20,619 bases of DNA, from assembly GCA_023430775.1 (NCBI GenBank), contig JAEYYY010000479.1, forward strand, positions 1 through 20,619, given 5' to 3'. The notes beneath the pieces are model-generated. The model was given only the letters and a program-made list of their open reading frames with translations. It made no database searches and was not told the DNA's origin. Below are positions 1-7,909 of the stretch, piece by piece. Origin of the DNA: Pseudomonadota bacterium. Lineage in GTDB: Bacteria > Myxococcota_A > Polyangia > Haliangiales > Haliangiaceae. Both the position numbers and the translations under genes were made by a program. The stretch's first letter is position 1. Every line of letters begins with the position of its first letter.

Positions 1-269
1 CATCCTATCCCACGCGCGACGGTCGAATCGCCCGGTGCACCCGCTGCGTGATCGAAACAACGCGAGCTCGATGACGGCCTGTTTGCCAGCGACTGCCTGG
101 TCCCACGATCGCGGACGCTTTGCGACGACGATCAGCCCTTCCGAGCACCGAGGCCGATCGCCCGCACGCGAAACGTGTCACTGCGCAGGATGCCGAGTGC
201 CAGCGACTGCCTGGCGATCGCGTGGCTCTGGGGCGCCCTCACGCTCGTTCGAGTGGACGCGTCGAGCGC
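1..269. other. Region downstream of the retron RT, no gene seen
   Basis: No convincing gene is visible; the open frames here are Arg-rich shadows. Two things stand out. A 16-nt direct repeat, GCCAGCGACTGCCTGG, occurs at 85-100 and 199-214. A 17-nt sequence at 249-265, TCGAGTGGACGCGTCGA, begins 5 nt beyond the RT stop and is identical to 1767-1783 inside the msd part of the retron. No clear intrinsic terminator was found for the RT transcript. Confidence 0.5.
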
Positions 270-1697
270 TCAGCCGCCGTGACGAGCGCGCAGGGCGAGC
301 ACGCGTTCGCGAAGGCCCTGGCCCTTCACCGGATCGACCATGGCGACGTAGCTCGCGTAGCCGAGCGCGGCGGCGAGCACGTCACCGCCGTGGCCCCAGC
401 GCTTGCCGGCGGGACCGTCCTTCTCGATCTGATAGAGCAGCGCGCGGAACCGGCGCAGCTCGGCGCGCACGACACCGGGCTTCTCGTTGACGACGATGCC
501 GGTGACCTCCTGCCGCCGGCCACGACGAACGATCCGCACCTTGTCGGGATGCACCGCGAAGCCTTCGGCGGCGACCACGCGGCGAACGAAGCCGAGCACG
601 GCGCCGACATCGATCGCGCCATCCTTGCTCGACAGCGTGAGGTCATCGGCGTAGCGCGTGTAGGTCAGGCCGTGCGCGCGGGCGTAGCCGGCGATCCGGT
701 TGTCGAGCCGGCGGCACATCACGTTCGTGATCGCCGGGCTGGTCGGCGCACCCTGCGGTAGCCGGCGCGGGCCGCGGGCGGCGTAATACGTGACGCCATC
801 GAGCGTGCTCTCGACGATGTCGGGCTCGCTGCAGATCAGGCCGAGCACCGTGGCGACCTGCTCGCTGTAGCCGAGCTTGGCGAACAGTCCCTTGACGCGG
901 CGGTAGGTCACCGTCGGGAAGAAGTCCCTGAGGTCGACGTTGATCACGACGGCCGCACCGACGTGCTCGACGGCGTTGCTCACCGTCGAGCGCCCCGGCA
1001 CGAAGCCGTGCGCCGGCGCCGCGAGCTCGATCGGCTCGAGGATGTGCTCGAGGATCCAGTGCTGCACGTGCTTGAGCCGCGGCATCGGTGCGCTGATCAC
1101 GCGCTCGCCACCGCTGCGCTTGGGAATCGTGAAGCGGCGGTAGTGCGTGGTGGTCGACACCTCGCGGGCGAACGCGAGGAACCGCAGCTCGGAGAGCGTC
1201 ACCCCGATCGCGCCGGCGAGCTCGAGCGCCGTGTGGGCGATCGGCAGCTTCGCATCGCGCAACCGATCGGCATCCGAGGTGGTGCGCCCCAGCCCCGCCG
1301 ACACTCCGGCGCCGAGGTAGCGCAGCTCGGTCTTCTTCGCCTCCTGCGTCGCGGCCTTCGCTGCGGTGCGGTCGGCGAGCTTCTTCTGTCTGGCGAGCTC
1401 GCGCTTCTTCCGCGACTCGGCCATCCGCTGCTTCTTGAGCTCGAGCTCCTGCCGCACCAGATCGCCGAGCGCGCTCGCACTCTCGCGCAACTTCGACAGC
1501 CGCTTGCGCAGCTCCGCGGCACGCGCGATCTCGTCGGGCGGATCGAACGGCCGTGGGCGATCGCCGCTCCAGAAGCCGAGCCGCGTCATCTCCTCGAAGA
1601 TGACGTCGTCCTTGTGGCCCGACGCGATCCGCTCGAACAGCTCTTTCCTGTTCTTCGGCGGCGTCAGCTGCTCCGGTGGTGGATCGCGATACACCAT
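270..1697 (-). CDS. Retron reverse transcriptase
   Basis: Makes msDNA by reverse-transcribing the msd part of the adjacent non-coding RNA, primed from a 2'-OH of that RNA. Retron hallmarks are all present (475-residue numbering): the region-X motif NAVEH (241-245, family NAxxH), catalytic DLRDFF with its Asp (255-260), RLPQGAPTSP (312-321), the active-site YADD (349-352) and the region-Y motif VTG (398-400). About 170 residues precede the RT core and include a charged, probably helical Lys/Arg/Glu stretch (about 60-125). This long N-terminus is typical of myxobacterial retron RTs such as Mx162 (about 485 residues). I chose the ATG at 1697 because GAGG (1706-1709) sits 8 nt upstream and the ATG overlaps the stop of the preceding open frame as TGATG. 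A GTG at 1706 would add 3 residues. Last gene of the retron operon. Confidence 0.95.
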   Translation of the reverse strand: MVYRDPPPEQLTPPKNRKELFERIASGHKDDVIFEEMTRLGFWSGDRPRPFDPPDEIARAAELRKRLSKLRESASALGDLVRQELELKKQRMAESRKKRELARQKKLADRTAAKAATQEAKKTELRYLGAGVSAGLGRTTSDADRLRDAKLPIAHTALELAGAIGVTLSELRFLAFAREVSTTTHYRRFTIPKRSGGERVISAPMPRLKHVQHWILEHILEPIELAAPAHGFVPGRSTVSNAVEHVGAAVVINVDLRDFFPTVTYRRVKGLFAKLGYSEQVATVLGLICSEPDIVESTLDGVTYYAARGPRRLPQGAPTSPAITNVMCRRLDNRIAGYARAHGLTYTRYADDLTLSSKDGAIDVGAVLGFVRRVVAAEGFAVHPDKVRIVRRGRRQEVTGIVVNEKPGVVRAELRRFRALLYQIEKDGPAGKRWGHGGDVLAAALGYASYVAMVDPVKGQGLRERVLALRARHGG

Positions 1698-1715
1698 CAG
1701 GCGCACCTCGAAGAG

Positions 1716-1947
1716 GCACGTGGCGGGTGGCTACCTTCGTCTACTCCCAGGACTGGATTGCTTTGCTCGAGTGGACGCGTCGACGGTAGGCGGACATTCG
1801 ACTTCTCGCAGGGAATCCCTACCGGAATTCGCCTACCGTCGATGCGGACACACAGTATTGAGCGAGCCAGTGAGGCATGCGGGACATCAGCGCAAGGACG
1901 GCGATCCGCCGGCCAGGTTGCAAGGTCCGTGGCCACCCGCCACGTGC
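1716..1947 (-). ncRNA. Retron msr-msd non-coding RNA (a1/a2 bounded)
   Basis: Read on the minus strand, the element starts with GCACGTGGCGGGTGGC (a1, 1947-1932) and ends with its perfect reverse complement (a2, 1731-1716), a 16-bp closing stem as required for retron RNAs. It lies directly upstream of the RT, in the canonical order msr-msd-RT. Just inside is a small hairpin CGGCG-GAT-CGCCG (1899-1911), a candidate msr stem-loop. Further on is the msd hairpin: a perfect 12-bp stem (1830-1841 with 1781-1792), extended to 16 positions with one mismatch (1842-1845 with 1777-1780), closing a 37-nt loop. Total size of 232 nt is close to the 77-nt RNA plus 162-nt DNA known for Mx162. I cannot assign the branching G or the exact msDNA ends. 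Confidence 0.88.
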
Positions 1948-1951
1948 GCGC

Positions 1952-1980
1952 ACTATCGATCACGGCAAGTGCTCCCGCAA
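1952..1980 (-). promoter_or_regulatory. Candidate promoter of the retron ncRNA
   Basis: On the minus strand TTGCGG (1980-1975) is separated by 17 nt from GATAGT (1957-1952), giving a weak sigma-70-like -35/-10 pair. The predicted start, about 7 nt further on, falls at the first bases of the a1 repeat (1947-1945), which is where a retron primary transcript should begin. The hexamers match consensus only 3/6 and 4/6, so the position is the main argument. Confidence 0.35.
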
Positions 1981-2129
1981 GAGGCTGATCGATCCTTGAA
2001 CAGCCGAGATCTCGAGCAGTGATCACACAGCTGCTCCAGCAGCCGATCGCGTTCAGCACGGCAGGTGCTCTCGCAGCAGCCCCGATCGCCGTCATCACGG
2101 CAGGTGCTCCAGCAGCAGCGCGATCAGCG
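1956..2129 (-). repeat. Degenerate repeats of the SWIM gene 3' end
   Basis: A motif of about 35 nt containing GAGCACCTGCCGTG (minus strand) occurs at 2129-2094 (coding the last residues of the SWIM protein), 2088-2052 (well conserved), 2050-2020 (diverged) and 1994-1956. The copies fill the space between the SWIM stop and the a1 repeat, and the ncRNA promoter candidate lies in the last copy. The array looks like duplication of the gene end followed by decay. Confidence 0.6.
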
Positions 2130-4626
2130 CTTGCTCGTCCGGTAGGTCTCGGATCGCGTAACTCCTCCTGAGGGCGCTTGCCATCGCCGCGGCACGGCTG
2201 GCCGGGTCCGTGCCCTGTGCCTGCGCGACGCGCAGCACCGACATCAAGGTCTCGCGATCGATCACCCGCGCCGCCAGCGCCAGTGCCTCCGCGATCGCGA
2301 CGACCTGTGACTCGGCCGCGGTGACCGGCGTCTGCCGACCGGTGATCTTGCGGAACGCGCGCTTCCACCACGAACCCTGCGCCGGCTTCTCGATCTGGGC
2401 ATCCGCCGGCAACCGCTCCTTGGCGCGGGCACGCACCTCGACCAGCTGCGTGGCGTTGGCATTGCGCGACAGGCCCTCGTCGGCGAACCGATACATCGCG
2501 ACCCAGTCCTCGATCTGCTCGCACAGCCGCACCAGCTCGAACCAGCGTTCCGGCGTGTTCTCGGCGGTACACAGATCGCGCGCGGTGGGGATCGCGGAGG
2601 GCACGTCGTCGAGGGCGATCAGTGCGTCGCGCTTGATCCGCAGTGCGAGCGCGCTGTCGGGGAGCTTCGCGAGTGCTCGATCGGCCGCGGTGATCGCCGC
2701 GCGGTGCGCGTGCATGTCGAGGTTCGCCTCGGCGATCACCTCCATGAGGCGCGCCTGCTCGACGCTGTCCGGCGGCGCGAGCCGCGCGATCCGCTCGAGC
2801 TCGGCGACCGCGTCGGCGATCCGCCCTTCCCTGCGCAGCTCCGTCGCGCGCGTGACACCGCGGCGGAAGGCGGCGTCGAAGTTCTCGCGCGTCTCGTCGG
2901 GCGCGACCGCGCGCGGGCGAAGGAACGGGATGCTGCTCTGCTTCGCCGGCGCCGCGGGCAGCGAGATCTTGTCGTTGATGCCACGCCGGTGCGCGGCGCG
3001 CAGCGCGAGCATGTGCTGGCACGGCCCGCGGTGTAGCCGGTTGCGAATGAACCAGTCGCACGTGCACTCGCCGCCGACCTGACGCTGCTCGCTATCGAAC
3101 ACCAGCTGCGGCGCGAACAGCTTGGTGTCGTCCTTGACGCGGCCCTCGAGGCGCAAGCCACCGTCGACGGACTCGGCCTTGTCGACCGCCACCGCTCCAC
3201 GCTGCAGGATCTTCGCGGCCGCGGTCTCGCGCTCGTTCGAGAACCGCAGCTTGTCCATCGGCAGCGGATCGCGGGTCAGCTCGCGCTTGCGATAGACGCC
3301 CTTGTCGAGATCGAAGATCGCGCGCCCCGCCTGCACCCAGCCCGCGAGGGCGCTCGCGACGATCGGCGTCGCCAGGCCGGTGCGCGCGGCGAGCTCGTCG
3401 GGGGTGGCGAGCCAGGTCTTGCCGAGCTCGTCGAACACGCGCGCGCGGGTCGCGTCGTCGACCTCCTCGCGCGCCGCCATCAGATCGAAGTTGCCCGCAT
3501 CCGACCAGTTGTTGAGCGTCCAGCCCGACAGCCCGAGCGTGAACGACATGTGCCCGAGGTCGACCACCCAGAAGCTCGGCAACCCCGTCCCGAGCAGGAA
3601 CACGCGCACCTTGGTCGCGCGCGGCAACAGACGCTCGAGGATGTGGAGACGCCGCCGGCCCCACAGCCGCACCTCGACCGCGCCGCCATCACCGGGCTTC
3701 GAGTCCGTGTACAGCGAGCGCGGACAGTGCAGCTCGGTGCCCCACGGATCGATCGTGATCTTGACCGGCAAGCCCGGCGTCAGCTGGAAGCGCAGCGAGC
3801 GCGGCCCCACCAGCTCCTTGTTGCGCCGCAGGATGAAGCACAGGTTGTGGACATCCATCGGATGCAGCTCGACGACGTGCGCCGGCAACGTCGCGGCCGA
3901 GCTGACCTGCAGGAAGCCGCGCACCCAGGTATCGGGCAGGTCGATCTTGACCTCGCGATACGTGTCTTCCATCGACGTCGCGACATCGAACCCGCTCGGA
4001 TCGACCTCGAGCGTGGTCTCCTTGTAGCTGCGGATCTTCTGGAACTCGCCGTACAGCTTCTCGCTGTAGTCGATGTTGGTGGTCCCGTTCGCGCGCTCGC
4101 CGAGCTCCTCGAACACCTCGTACGAGGCCGCGAGCCGCCCGTAGCTCGATTCGTCCTTGCTGAAGCACTCGAAGAACACCTGGTCCGGGTGGACCGTGAT
4201 CACCGGGTCGAGCTTGAACCACAGCTCCTTGTCGCGCTGATAGAGGTACTGGAAGTACTTGTAGCGAGCGTCGAAGAACGCGCGCCGGCGCGCCATCCCC
4301 GCCGCCTCGACGTTCGCGAGCTCCTGCTGGAGCGTCTTGATCTCCTCGGCGAGCCGTCGCTGATCGGCGGTGATCTGCGCGAGGTCGAGGTACGACTGCC
4401 GCTCGCGCCACGCCATGTAGTCGCTGCGATCCTTGGGCACGAAGCGCAGATCGCTCGTCACCACGTCGTGCAGTGCGCTGATCGCCTCGCGAAACGGCAG
4501 CTGACTCGCGATGCGTCCGCGGAAGTACGTCGGCGGCCGCAGCGCATCGGGCACGAACGACATCGCGGTCGATGCGTCGCCCTGCCGCACATCAGAGGTG
4601 CCCGCGTAGCGATGCTCGAACAGCAT
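2095..4626 (-). CDS. Winged-helix / SWIM zinc-finger retron accessory protein
   Basis: 843-residue protein. It has an N-terminal charged helical segment (about 75-110 after the start). A winged-helix-like stretch follows at about 395-450 (LATPDELAARTGL... and VYRKREL). A SWIM zinc finger holds CTC at 521-523 and CQH at 536-538 (pattern CxC-Xn-CxH). The C-terminal part, about 570-710, is a TPR-like helical array with ALAL and LARL blocks. SWIM fingers bind nucleic acid or protein partners. This architecture next to a HEAT protein and a retron RT fits type XIII retrons, where it is thought to be an effector or regulator; the biochemical role is unknown. I start it at the ATG 4626, which overlaps the upstream stop as TGATG and has AAAGGAG 7 nt before it. 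The frame is open up to 4722, but that stretch lies over the preceding micro-ORF. Confidence 0.85.
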   Translation of the reverse strand: MLFEHRYAGTSDVRQGDASTAMSFVPDALRPPTYFRGRIASQLPFREAISALHDVVTSDLRFVPKDRSDYMAWRERQSYLDLAQITADQRRLAEEIKTLQQELANVEAAGMARRRAFFDARYKYFQYLYQRDKELWFKLDPVITVHPDQVFFECFSKDESSYGRLAASYEVFEELGERANGTTNIDYSEKLYGEFQKIRSYKETTLEVDPSGFDVATSMEDTYREVKIDLPDTWVRGFLQVSSAATLPAHVVELHPMDVHNLCFILRRNKELVGPRSLRFQLTPGLPVKITIDPWGTELHCPRSLYTDSKPGDGGAVEVRLWGRRRLHILERLLPRATKVRVFLLGTGLPSFWVVDLGHMSFTLGLSGWTLNNWSDAGNFDLMAAREEVDDATRARVFDELGKTWLATPDELAARTGLATPIVASALAGWVQAGRAIFDLDKGVYRKRELTRDPLPMDKLRFSNERETAAAKILQRGAVAVDKAESVDGGLRLEGRVKDDTKLFAPQLVFDSEQRQVGGECTCDWFIRNRLHRGPCQHMLALRAAHRRGINDKISLPAAPAKQSSIPFLRPRAVAPDETRENFDAAFRRGVTRATELRREGRIADAVAELERIARLAPPDSVEQARLMEVIAEANLDMHAHRAAITAADRALAKLPDSALALRIKRDALIALDDVPSAIPTARDLCTAENTPERWFELVRLCEQIEDWVAMYRFADEGLSRNANATQLVEVRARAKERLPADAQIEKPAQGSWWKRAFRKITGRQTPVTAAESQVVAIAEALALAARVIDRETLMSVLRVAQAQGTDPASRAAAMASALRRSYAIRDLPDEQALIALLLEHLP

Positions 4627-4640
4627 CAGCCAGCTCCTTT
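4624..4640 (-). promoter_or_regulatory. Coupled ribosome binding site deciding the SWIM start
   Basis: AAAGGAG (4640-4634) followed by 7 nt and TGATG, in which the TGA of the upstream micro-ORF overlaps the SWIM ATG. The same layout occurs at 4822-4806 (AAGGGAG, 7 nt, TGATG) and 4998-4982 (AGGGGAGG, 6 nt, TGATG). For the two micro-ORFs the SD lies in the codons of the conserved C-terminal Lys-Gly. Confidence 0.75.
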
Positions 4641-4808
4641 GCGCAGCATCGGGCAGTCGCTTCGGATCGAGGAGAGCTCGAAGACGGGCGGCATCCGGAC
4701 GGCGGAATTCAGACGGTAGCAACGAGCTCGCGACGGGATCACGATCGGCCGCTCCTTGGAGCTGTCATCACGATCGGCGATCGAGCGGAAGCGATGCTCG
4801 AACCGCAT
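4626..4808 (-). CDS. 60-residue Arg-rich micro-protein B of the retron operon
   Basis: Unrecognised small protein between the HEAT and SWIM genes. It shares the pattern ERxxxI..RARCxRxNSxVR, then P, SIRS and a C-terminal MLRKGAG with the preceding micro-ORF, so the two are paralogues. Third positions are G or C in about 47 of 60 codons, which is coding-like. Codon differences from the paralogue in the conserved tail are mostly silent (AAG/AAA, GCC/GCT, CGT/CGA), as expected for a translated frame. It starts on the stop of micro-ORF A and stops on the SWIM start, both as TGATG with good SDs. It is basic, with two Cys, and has no signal peptide or TM segment. Function is unknown: it could be a structural or toxin/antitoxin-like partner, or a translational coupler. 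Confidence 0.6.
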   Translation of the reverse strand: MRFEHRFRSIADRDDSSKERPIVIPSRARCYRLNSAVRMPPVFELSSIRSDCPMLRKGAG

Positions 4809-4984
4809 CAGCCGGCTCCCTTGCGCAGCATCAGCCGGACGCTACGGATCGAGACCGAGCTCTCGAGTGGCCCGGTCCTCACGATCGAATTCGACCGGCA
4901 GCACCGCGCGCGCTCGGCGATCGCGACCGACCGCTCGGCCCCGATCGGCTCGATGCACATCGTTCGCTCGAACGCGGACAGCAT
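4808..4984 (-). CDS. 58-residue Arg-rich micro-protein A of the retron operon
   Basis: Unrecognised small protein translationally coupled to the HEAT gene: its ATG overlaps the HEAT stop as TGATG, with AGGGGAGG 6 nt upstream. About 53 of 58 codons end in G or C, like the flanking large genes. It is paralogous to micro-protein B over about 45 residues, ending in the same MLRKGAG. It contains a Cys pair (28-29) in RARCCRSNS, where B has RARCYRLNS. Expected to be soluble and basic. The tandem arrangement, about 180 nt per unit, points to duplication of one small gene including its junction sequences. Function is unknown. Confidence 0.6.
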   Translation of the reverse strand: MLSAFERTMCIEPIGAERSVAIAERARCCRSNSIVRTGPLESSVSIRSVRLMLRKGAG

Positions 4985-7842
4985 CACGCGCCTCCCCTGC
5001 GCCGCACCGGACTCACCTCTTTGATCGCGAGTGGAAGCTCGATCTCGGGGAACGTGGTGCGGACGTCGATCATCGTGGCGATCAGCGGGTGCTTCTGCGT
5101 GATCGCGATCGTCGCCGACTGGCGCGCGAGGATCGGGGCGATCACCTGCGCGTAGTCCGCCGATCGCGTGGCGTCGCGACGCAGCAGCTCGACCACGCGC
5201 TCCTTCGCGACACGACCGCGATTGACCTGCGTCAGCACGACGATCAGATACGGAGCCAGGATGTTCAGCCGCTCGAGGCGCACCGGATCGTCGCCGAGGT
5301 GGTGCTCGATCAGCTCGGACACGAGCAGCTGGATCTTCGGCGCGGGATGCTCGGCGAGCCGCACCAGGTAGCGACCGGCGTCGGCGGTGCGGAACTGCTC
5401 CTTCAGCAGCGTCTTGCCGAGCTCCTGGACCTCGGGCTGGATGCTGTCGCAGATCGCGATGATCGCGTCGGCGGGAATCGGGCCGAGCTTGTCGCGAATG
5501 AATTCCATCGCGAACGAGCGGGTGTCCTCCCACGGTGAATCGACCAGCCGCGACACCGCGACCGGCGCGAGTCGGTACCGATCGAGCGAGCCGCGCACCA
5601 GCGTCCACGCGCCCTGCCGGACCGCGAGGATCTCGTGATGTGCGAGGCGCGCGAGCTGATCGAGGCCGAGGTCATCCGGCGTGACCTGCGAGAGCAACAG
5701 CCCGCCCGCCTCGCGCGCGTGTGGCGACAGCGCGCCGATCATCTTCAGGATCGTCGCCGCCGGTCGCCGCGGCAGACACCCCGCGAGCTCGCTGCGCAAC
5801 AGCGACACCGCGTGCTTCGGCGCACCCTCGGGCTGCCGCGTCATCAGCGCATCGATCAGATGGCCGGCGATCACCGTGCCGACGTCGGGATAGCGACGCG
5901 CCACCTCCCCGATCAAGCCGCGCGTCTGCTCGCGCAGCTCCGCATTCGGCGACAGCGAGAACGCGAGCAGCGCCTCGGGATCGTCCTTCGCGATGTCGGC
6001 CGGCATCGTCGCCAGCAGCTTGCCGCCGAGCGTGCGCACCTCGGCGTGCGGCGACGCGAGCAGCGCTTCGATCAGCTCCGCCGGGAGCTCGTCGCGCCGC
6101 GCGTGTCGCAGCATCAGCTCGCCGGCCAGCACACCGGCTGCCGGCAGCGTCTTCGAGCGCTCGATCAGATCGCGCAGGATCTCGACGGACACCTCGCGCA
6201 ACGGCTCGCCGAGCACCGCGAGGATCGTCTGCGCCGCGGCCATCGCGCGCTCCGCCGCGGCATCGGCCATCCCCAGCAGCATCGCGATCGCGCGGATCGC
6301 GGCCGAGCGCGCCACGCTCACATCGATCGCGCGACCCTGCACCAGCCCCACCGCCGCCTCGCGGATCCGCGCCGACTTGCCGGTGACCAGCAACGCGATC
6401 AGATACGCCTCCTTGATCGCCGCGGCGGGCTGGGCGCGCACCCACTCGATCACCCACTCGTGCGCATCCTCGATCTCGCTCGCGAGGGCGCCCGCTGCGA
6501 GCGCCGTGGACATCGGTCGCTCGCGCGCGATCTCGAAGGCAAACCGCTGGGCGAGTGGATGCCCTGCACCGAGCGTGCGGCCGAGCTCCTCGTCGGACAC
6601 GGTGGCGAGGTACGCCTGATTGCCGCGCAACGCCCGGGTGGCGTGCTCGAGCACCGGCTTCGCGCGACCATCGCGCACCAGCCGCCACAGCCAATCCGGC
6701 GCCGCATCCCACAGCTCCGCGAACCGCTCCTCGCGCGCCGCCGGCACCGGACCGCCCGGTCGATAGCTACCGACGCAACGCCACACCGACTTCGCGTAGT
6801 TCGCGCGCTCGTAGCGCGGGCTCTGCCCGTACAGCAGATCGTTGACCACGTGGTAGCGCGCGAAGGCGTCGTACCAGTCACTCGTGTGCTTGCCGCCGTG
6901 CCGCGGCGCCTGCGCATCCGCATCCGAGTACGCGAGCAGCATCTCCGCCGCCATCGGTACGTAGTGCGGCGACCCGACGCGACCGAGCCGCCGCAACACG
7001 CGCGCCACGCGGCGGCGAAAATACGCGCGCGTGTTCGGCGTGAACGGCCCCGACGTCAGGCGCTGACCATTCCACTGCGGCGGTGGACTGACGTGATCGT
7101 CGATGCGCCGCGCGATCGCCGCGAACAGCTCGCCATCGCGACGCAGCTCGGCCAGCCGGATCAGCGTGCGCATGATGCTCGCCTCGGCATTCACCGTCAG
7201 CTTCGCGACGCGCACCACCGCAAACACCACCGCTCGCGTCACCTCGGTGTTCAGCAAGTACAGCGCGACGATCGGGTCCCGTGCCCCGATCGGATGGCGC
7301 GACAGCAGCGCCTCCGTCGCGCGCGCGAGCTCACCCGCGGTTCCCGCCAGCTCCGCCGGCATGCCCCTCGCCGTCGGCACGCCCCTCGCAGCCGCTCCCT
7401 CCGGCACGCCCCTCGTCGCACTCGCCAGCTCCGACGGCAACAACGCTTGCGCCATCGCGAGAGCTCGCTCCGGTGCGATGCGAACGATCGCGAGACGAGC
7501 CAGCTCGCGCACGTTGTCCTCGGTGCGCGGCTCCGCGATCAGCTGCTCGAGACGCTCGATCGACGCCGCGGTTCCACAGCGCACCAGCGCCGACACCACC
7601 GCGTGCTGCCACCTCCCCGCCGTCTCCAACCACCGCAGCGCCGGCGGCCGGCTCCACCAGGACCGTCCCTGCCGGGGCTTCGGCGGCGCGCCGAACTTGC
7701 GATCGAGCAAGCGCAGCAGCACCGGCTCGGCCTCGGTCATGTCGAGATCGGCGACCCGCCACAACGCCGCGCCAAAACTTTCGGCGAACAGCTCCTTCTC
7801 CAGGACCTCCAGCGCCGCTTGGCCTTTCACGCTCGGGTCCAC
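4984..7842 (-). CDS. Large HEAT-like repeat protein, retron accessory
   Basis: 952-residue protein made almost entirely of helical repeats rich in Ala, Leu, Arg and Glu, for example AVVSALVRCG/IERLEQLI near 81-102 and the pairs around residues 600-900. This is typical of HEAT/ARM-like solenoids that act as binding scaffolds. No enzymatic motif or signal peptide was seen. A HEAT protein with a SWIM protein and an Mx162-like RT is the gene set I know for type XIII retrons, so I take it as a retron accessory component. The start is a GTG at 7842 with only a weak SD. A low-complexity stretch at about 139-170 contains RGVPEGAAA, RGVPTA and RGMPAEL units from a short in-frame DNA repeat (GGCRYGCCCCTCG, three copies around 7358-7415). 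First clearly coupled gene of the retron chain. Confidence 0.8.
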   Translation of the reverse strand: MDPSVKGQAALEVLEKELFAESFGAALWRVADLDMTEAEPVLLRLLDRKFGAPPKPRQGRSWWSRPPALRWLETAGRWQHAVVSALVRCGTAASIERLEQLIAEPRTEDNVRELARLAIVRIAPERALAMAQALLPSELASATRGVPEGAAARGVPTARGMPAELAGTAGELARATEALLSRHPIGARDPIVALYLLNTEVTRAVVFAVVRVAKLTVNAEASIMRTLIRLAELRRDGELFAAIARRIDDHVSPPPQWNGQRLTSGPFTPNTRAYFRRRVARVLRRLGRVGSPHYVPMAAEMLLAYSDADAQAPRHGGKHTSDWYDAFARYHVVNDLLYGQSPRYERANYAKSVWRCVGSYRPGGPVPAAREERFAELWDAAPDWLWRLVRDGRAKPVLEHATRALRGNQAYLATVSDEELGRTLGAGHPLAQRFAFEIARERPMSTALAAGALASEIEDAHEWVIEWVRAQPAAAIKEAYLIALLVTGKSARIREAAVGLVQGRAIDVSVARSAAIRAIAMLLGMADAAAERAMAAAQTILAVLGEPLREVSVEILRDLIERSKTLPAAGVLAGELMLRHARRDELPAELIEALLASPHAEVRTLGGKLLATMPADIAKDDPEALLAFSLSPNAELREQTRGLIGEVARRYPDVGTVIAGHLIDALMTRQPEGAPKHAVSLLRSELAGCLPRRPAATILKMIGALSPHAREAGGLLLSQVTPDDLGLDQLARLAHHEILAVRQGAWTLVRGSLDRYRLAPVAVSRLVDSPWEDTRSFAMEFIRDKLGPIPADAIIAICDSIQPEVQELGKTLLKEQFRTADAGRYLVRLAEHPAPKIQLLVSELIEHHLGDDPVRLERLNILAPYLIVVLTQVNRGRVAKERVVELLRRDATRSADYAQVIAPILARQSATIAITQKHPLIATMIDVRTTFPEIELPLAIKEVSPVRRRGGA

Positions 7843-7909
7843 CGCGGGGCAGCCTACCTCGGTGGCCTGACGTCTTGTCGATCACGCGAGCGATTCGGAC
7901 GCGGGCCGG

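Larger units (their letters stand above)
1697..2095 (-). other. Open frame bridging SWIM and RT genes through the msr-msd
   Basis: An ATG overlapping the SWIM stop as TGATG (2097-2093) opens 132 codons that end in a TGA overlapping the RT ATG, again as TGATG (1699-1695). The frame runs through the whole msr-msd. It does not look like a normal gene: by hand count about 80 of 132 third positions are G or C (about 60%), against about 80-90% in neighbouring genes, and I recognise no domain. It may be translated only to couple RT synthesis to the upstream genes, or it may be open by chance. I do not claim a functional protein. Confidence 0.35.

Noticed and set aside
120..761. Plus-strand frame overlapping the RT 3' end
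   Set aside because: Its composition mirrors the RT coding strand and it has no ribosome binding site or recognisable domain.
1767..1792. XerCD/dif or phage attachment site
   Set aside because: The palindromic GACGCGTC core looked site-like, but no integrase or phage gene is present and the msd hairpin explains it.
4627..4722. 32 extra N-terminal residues for the SWIM protein
   Set aside because: They overlap micro-ORF B in another frame, and the ATG at 4626 has a strong SD and a TGATG overlap.
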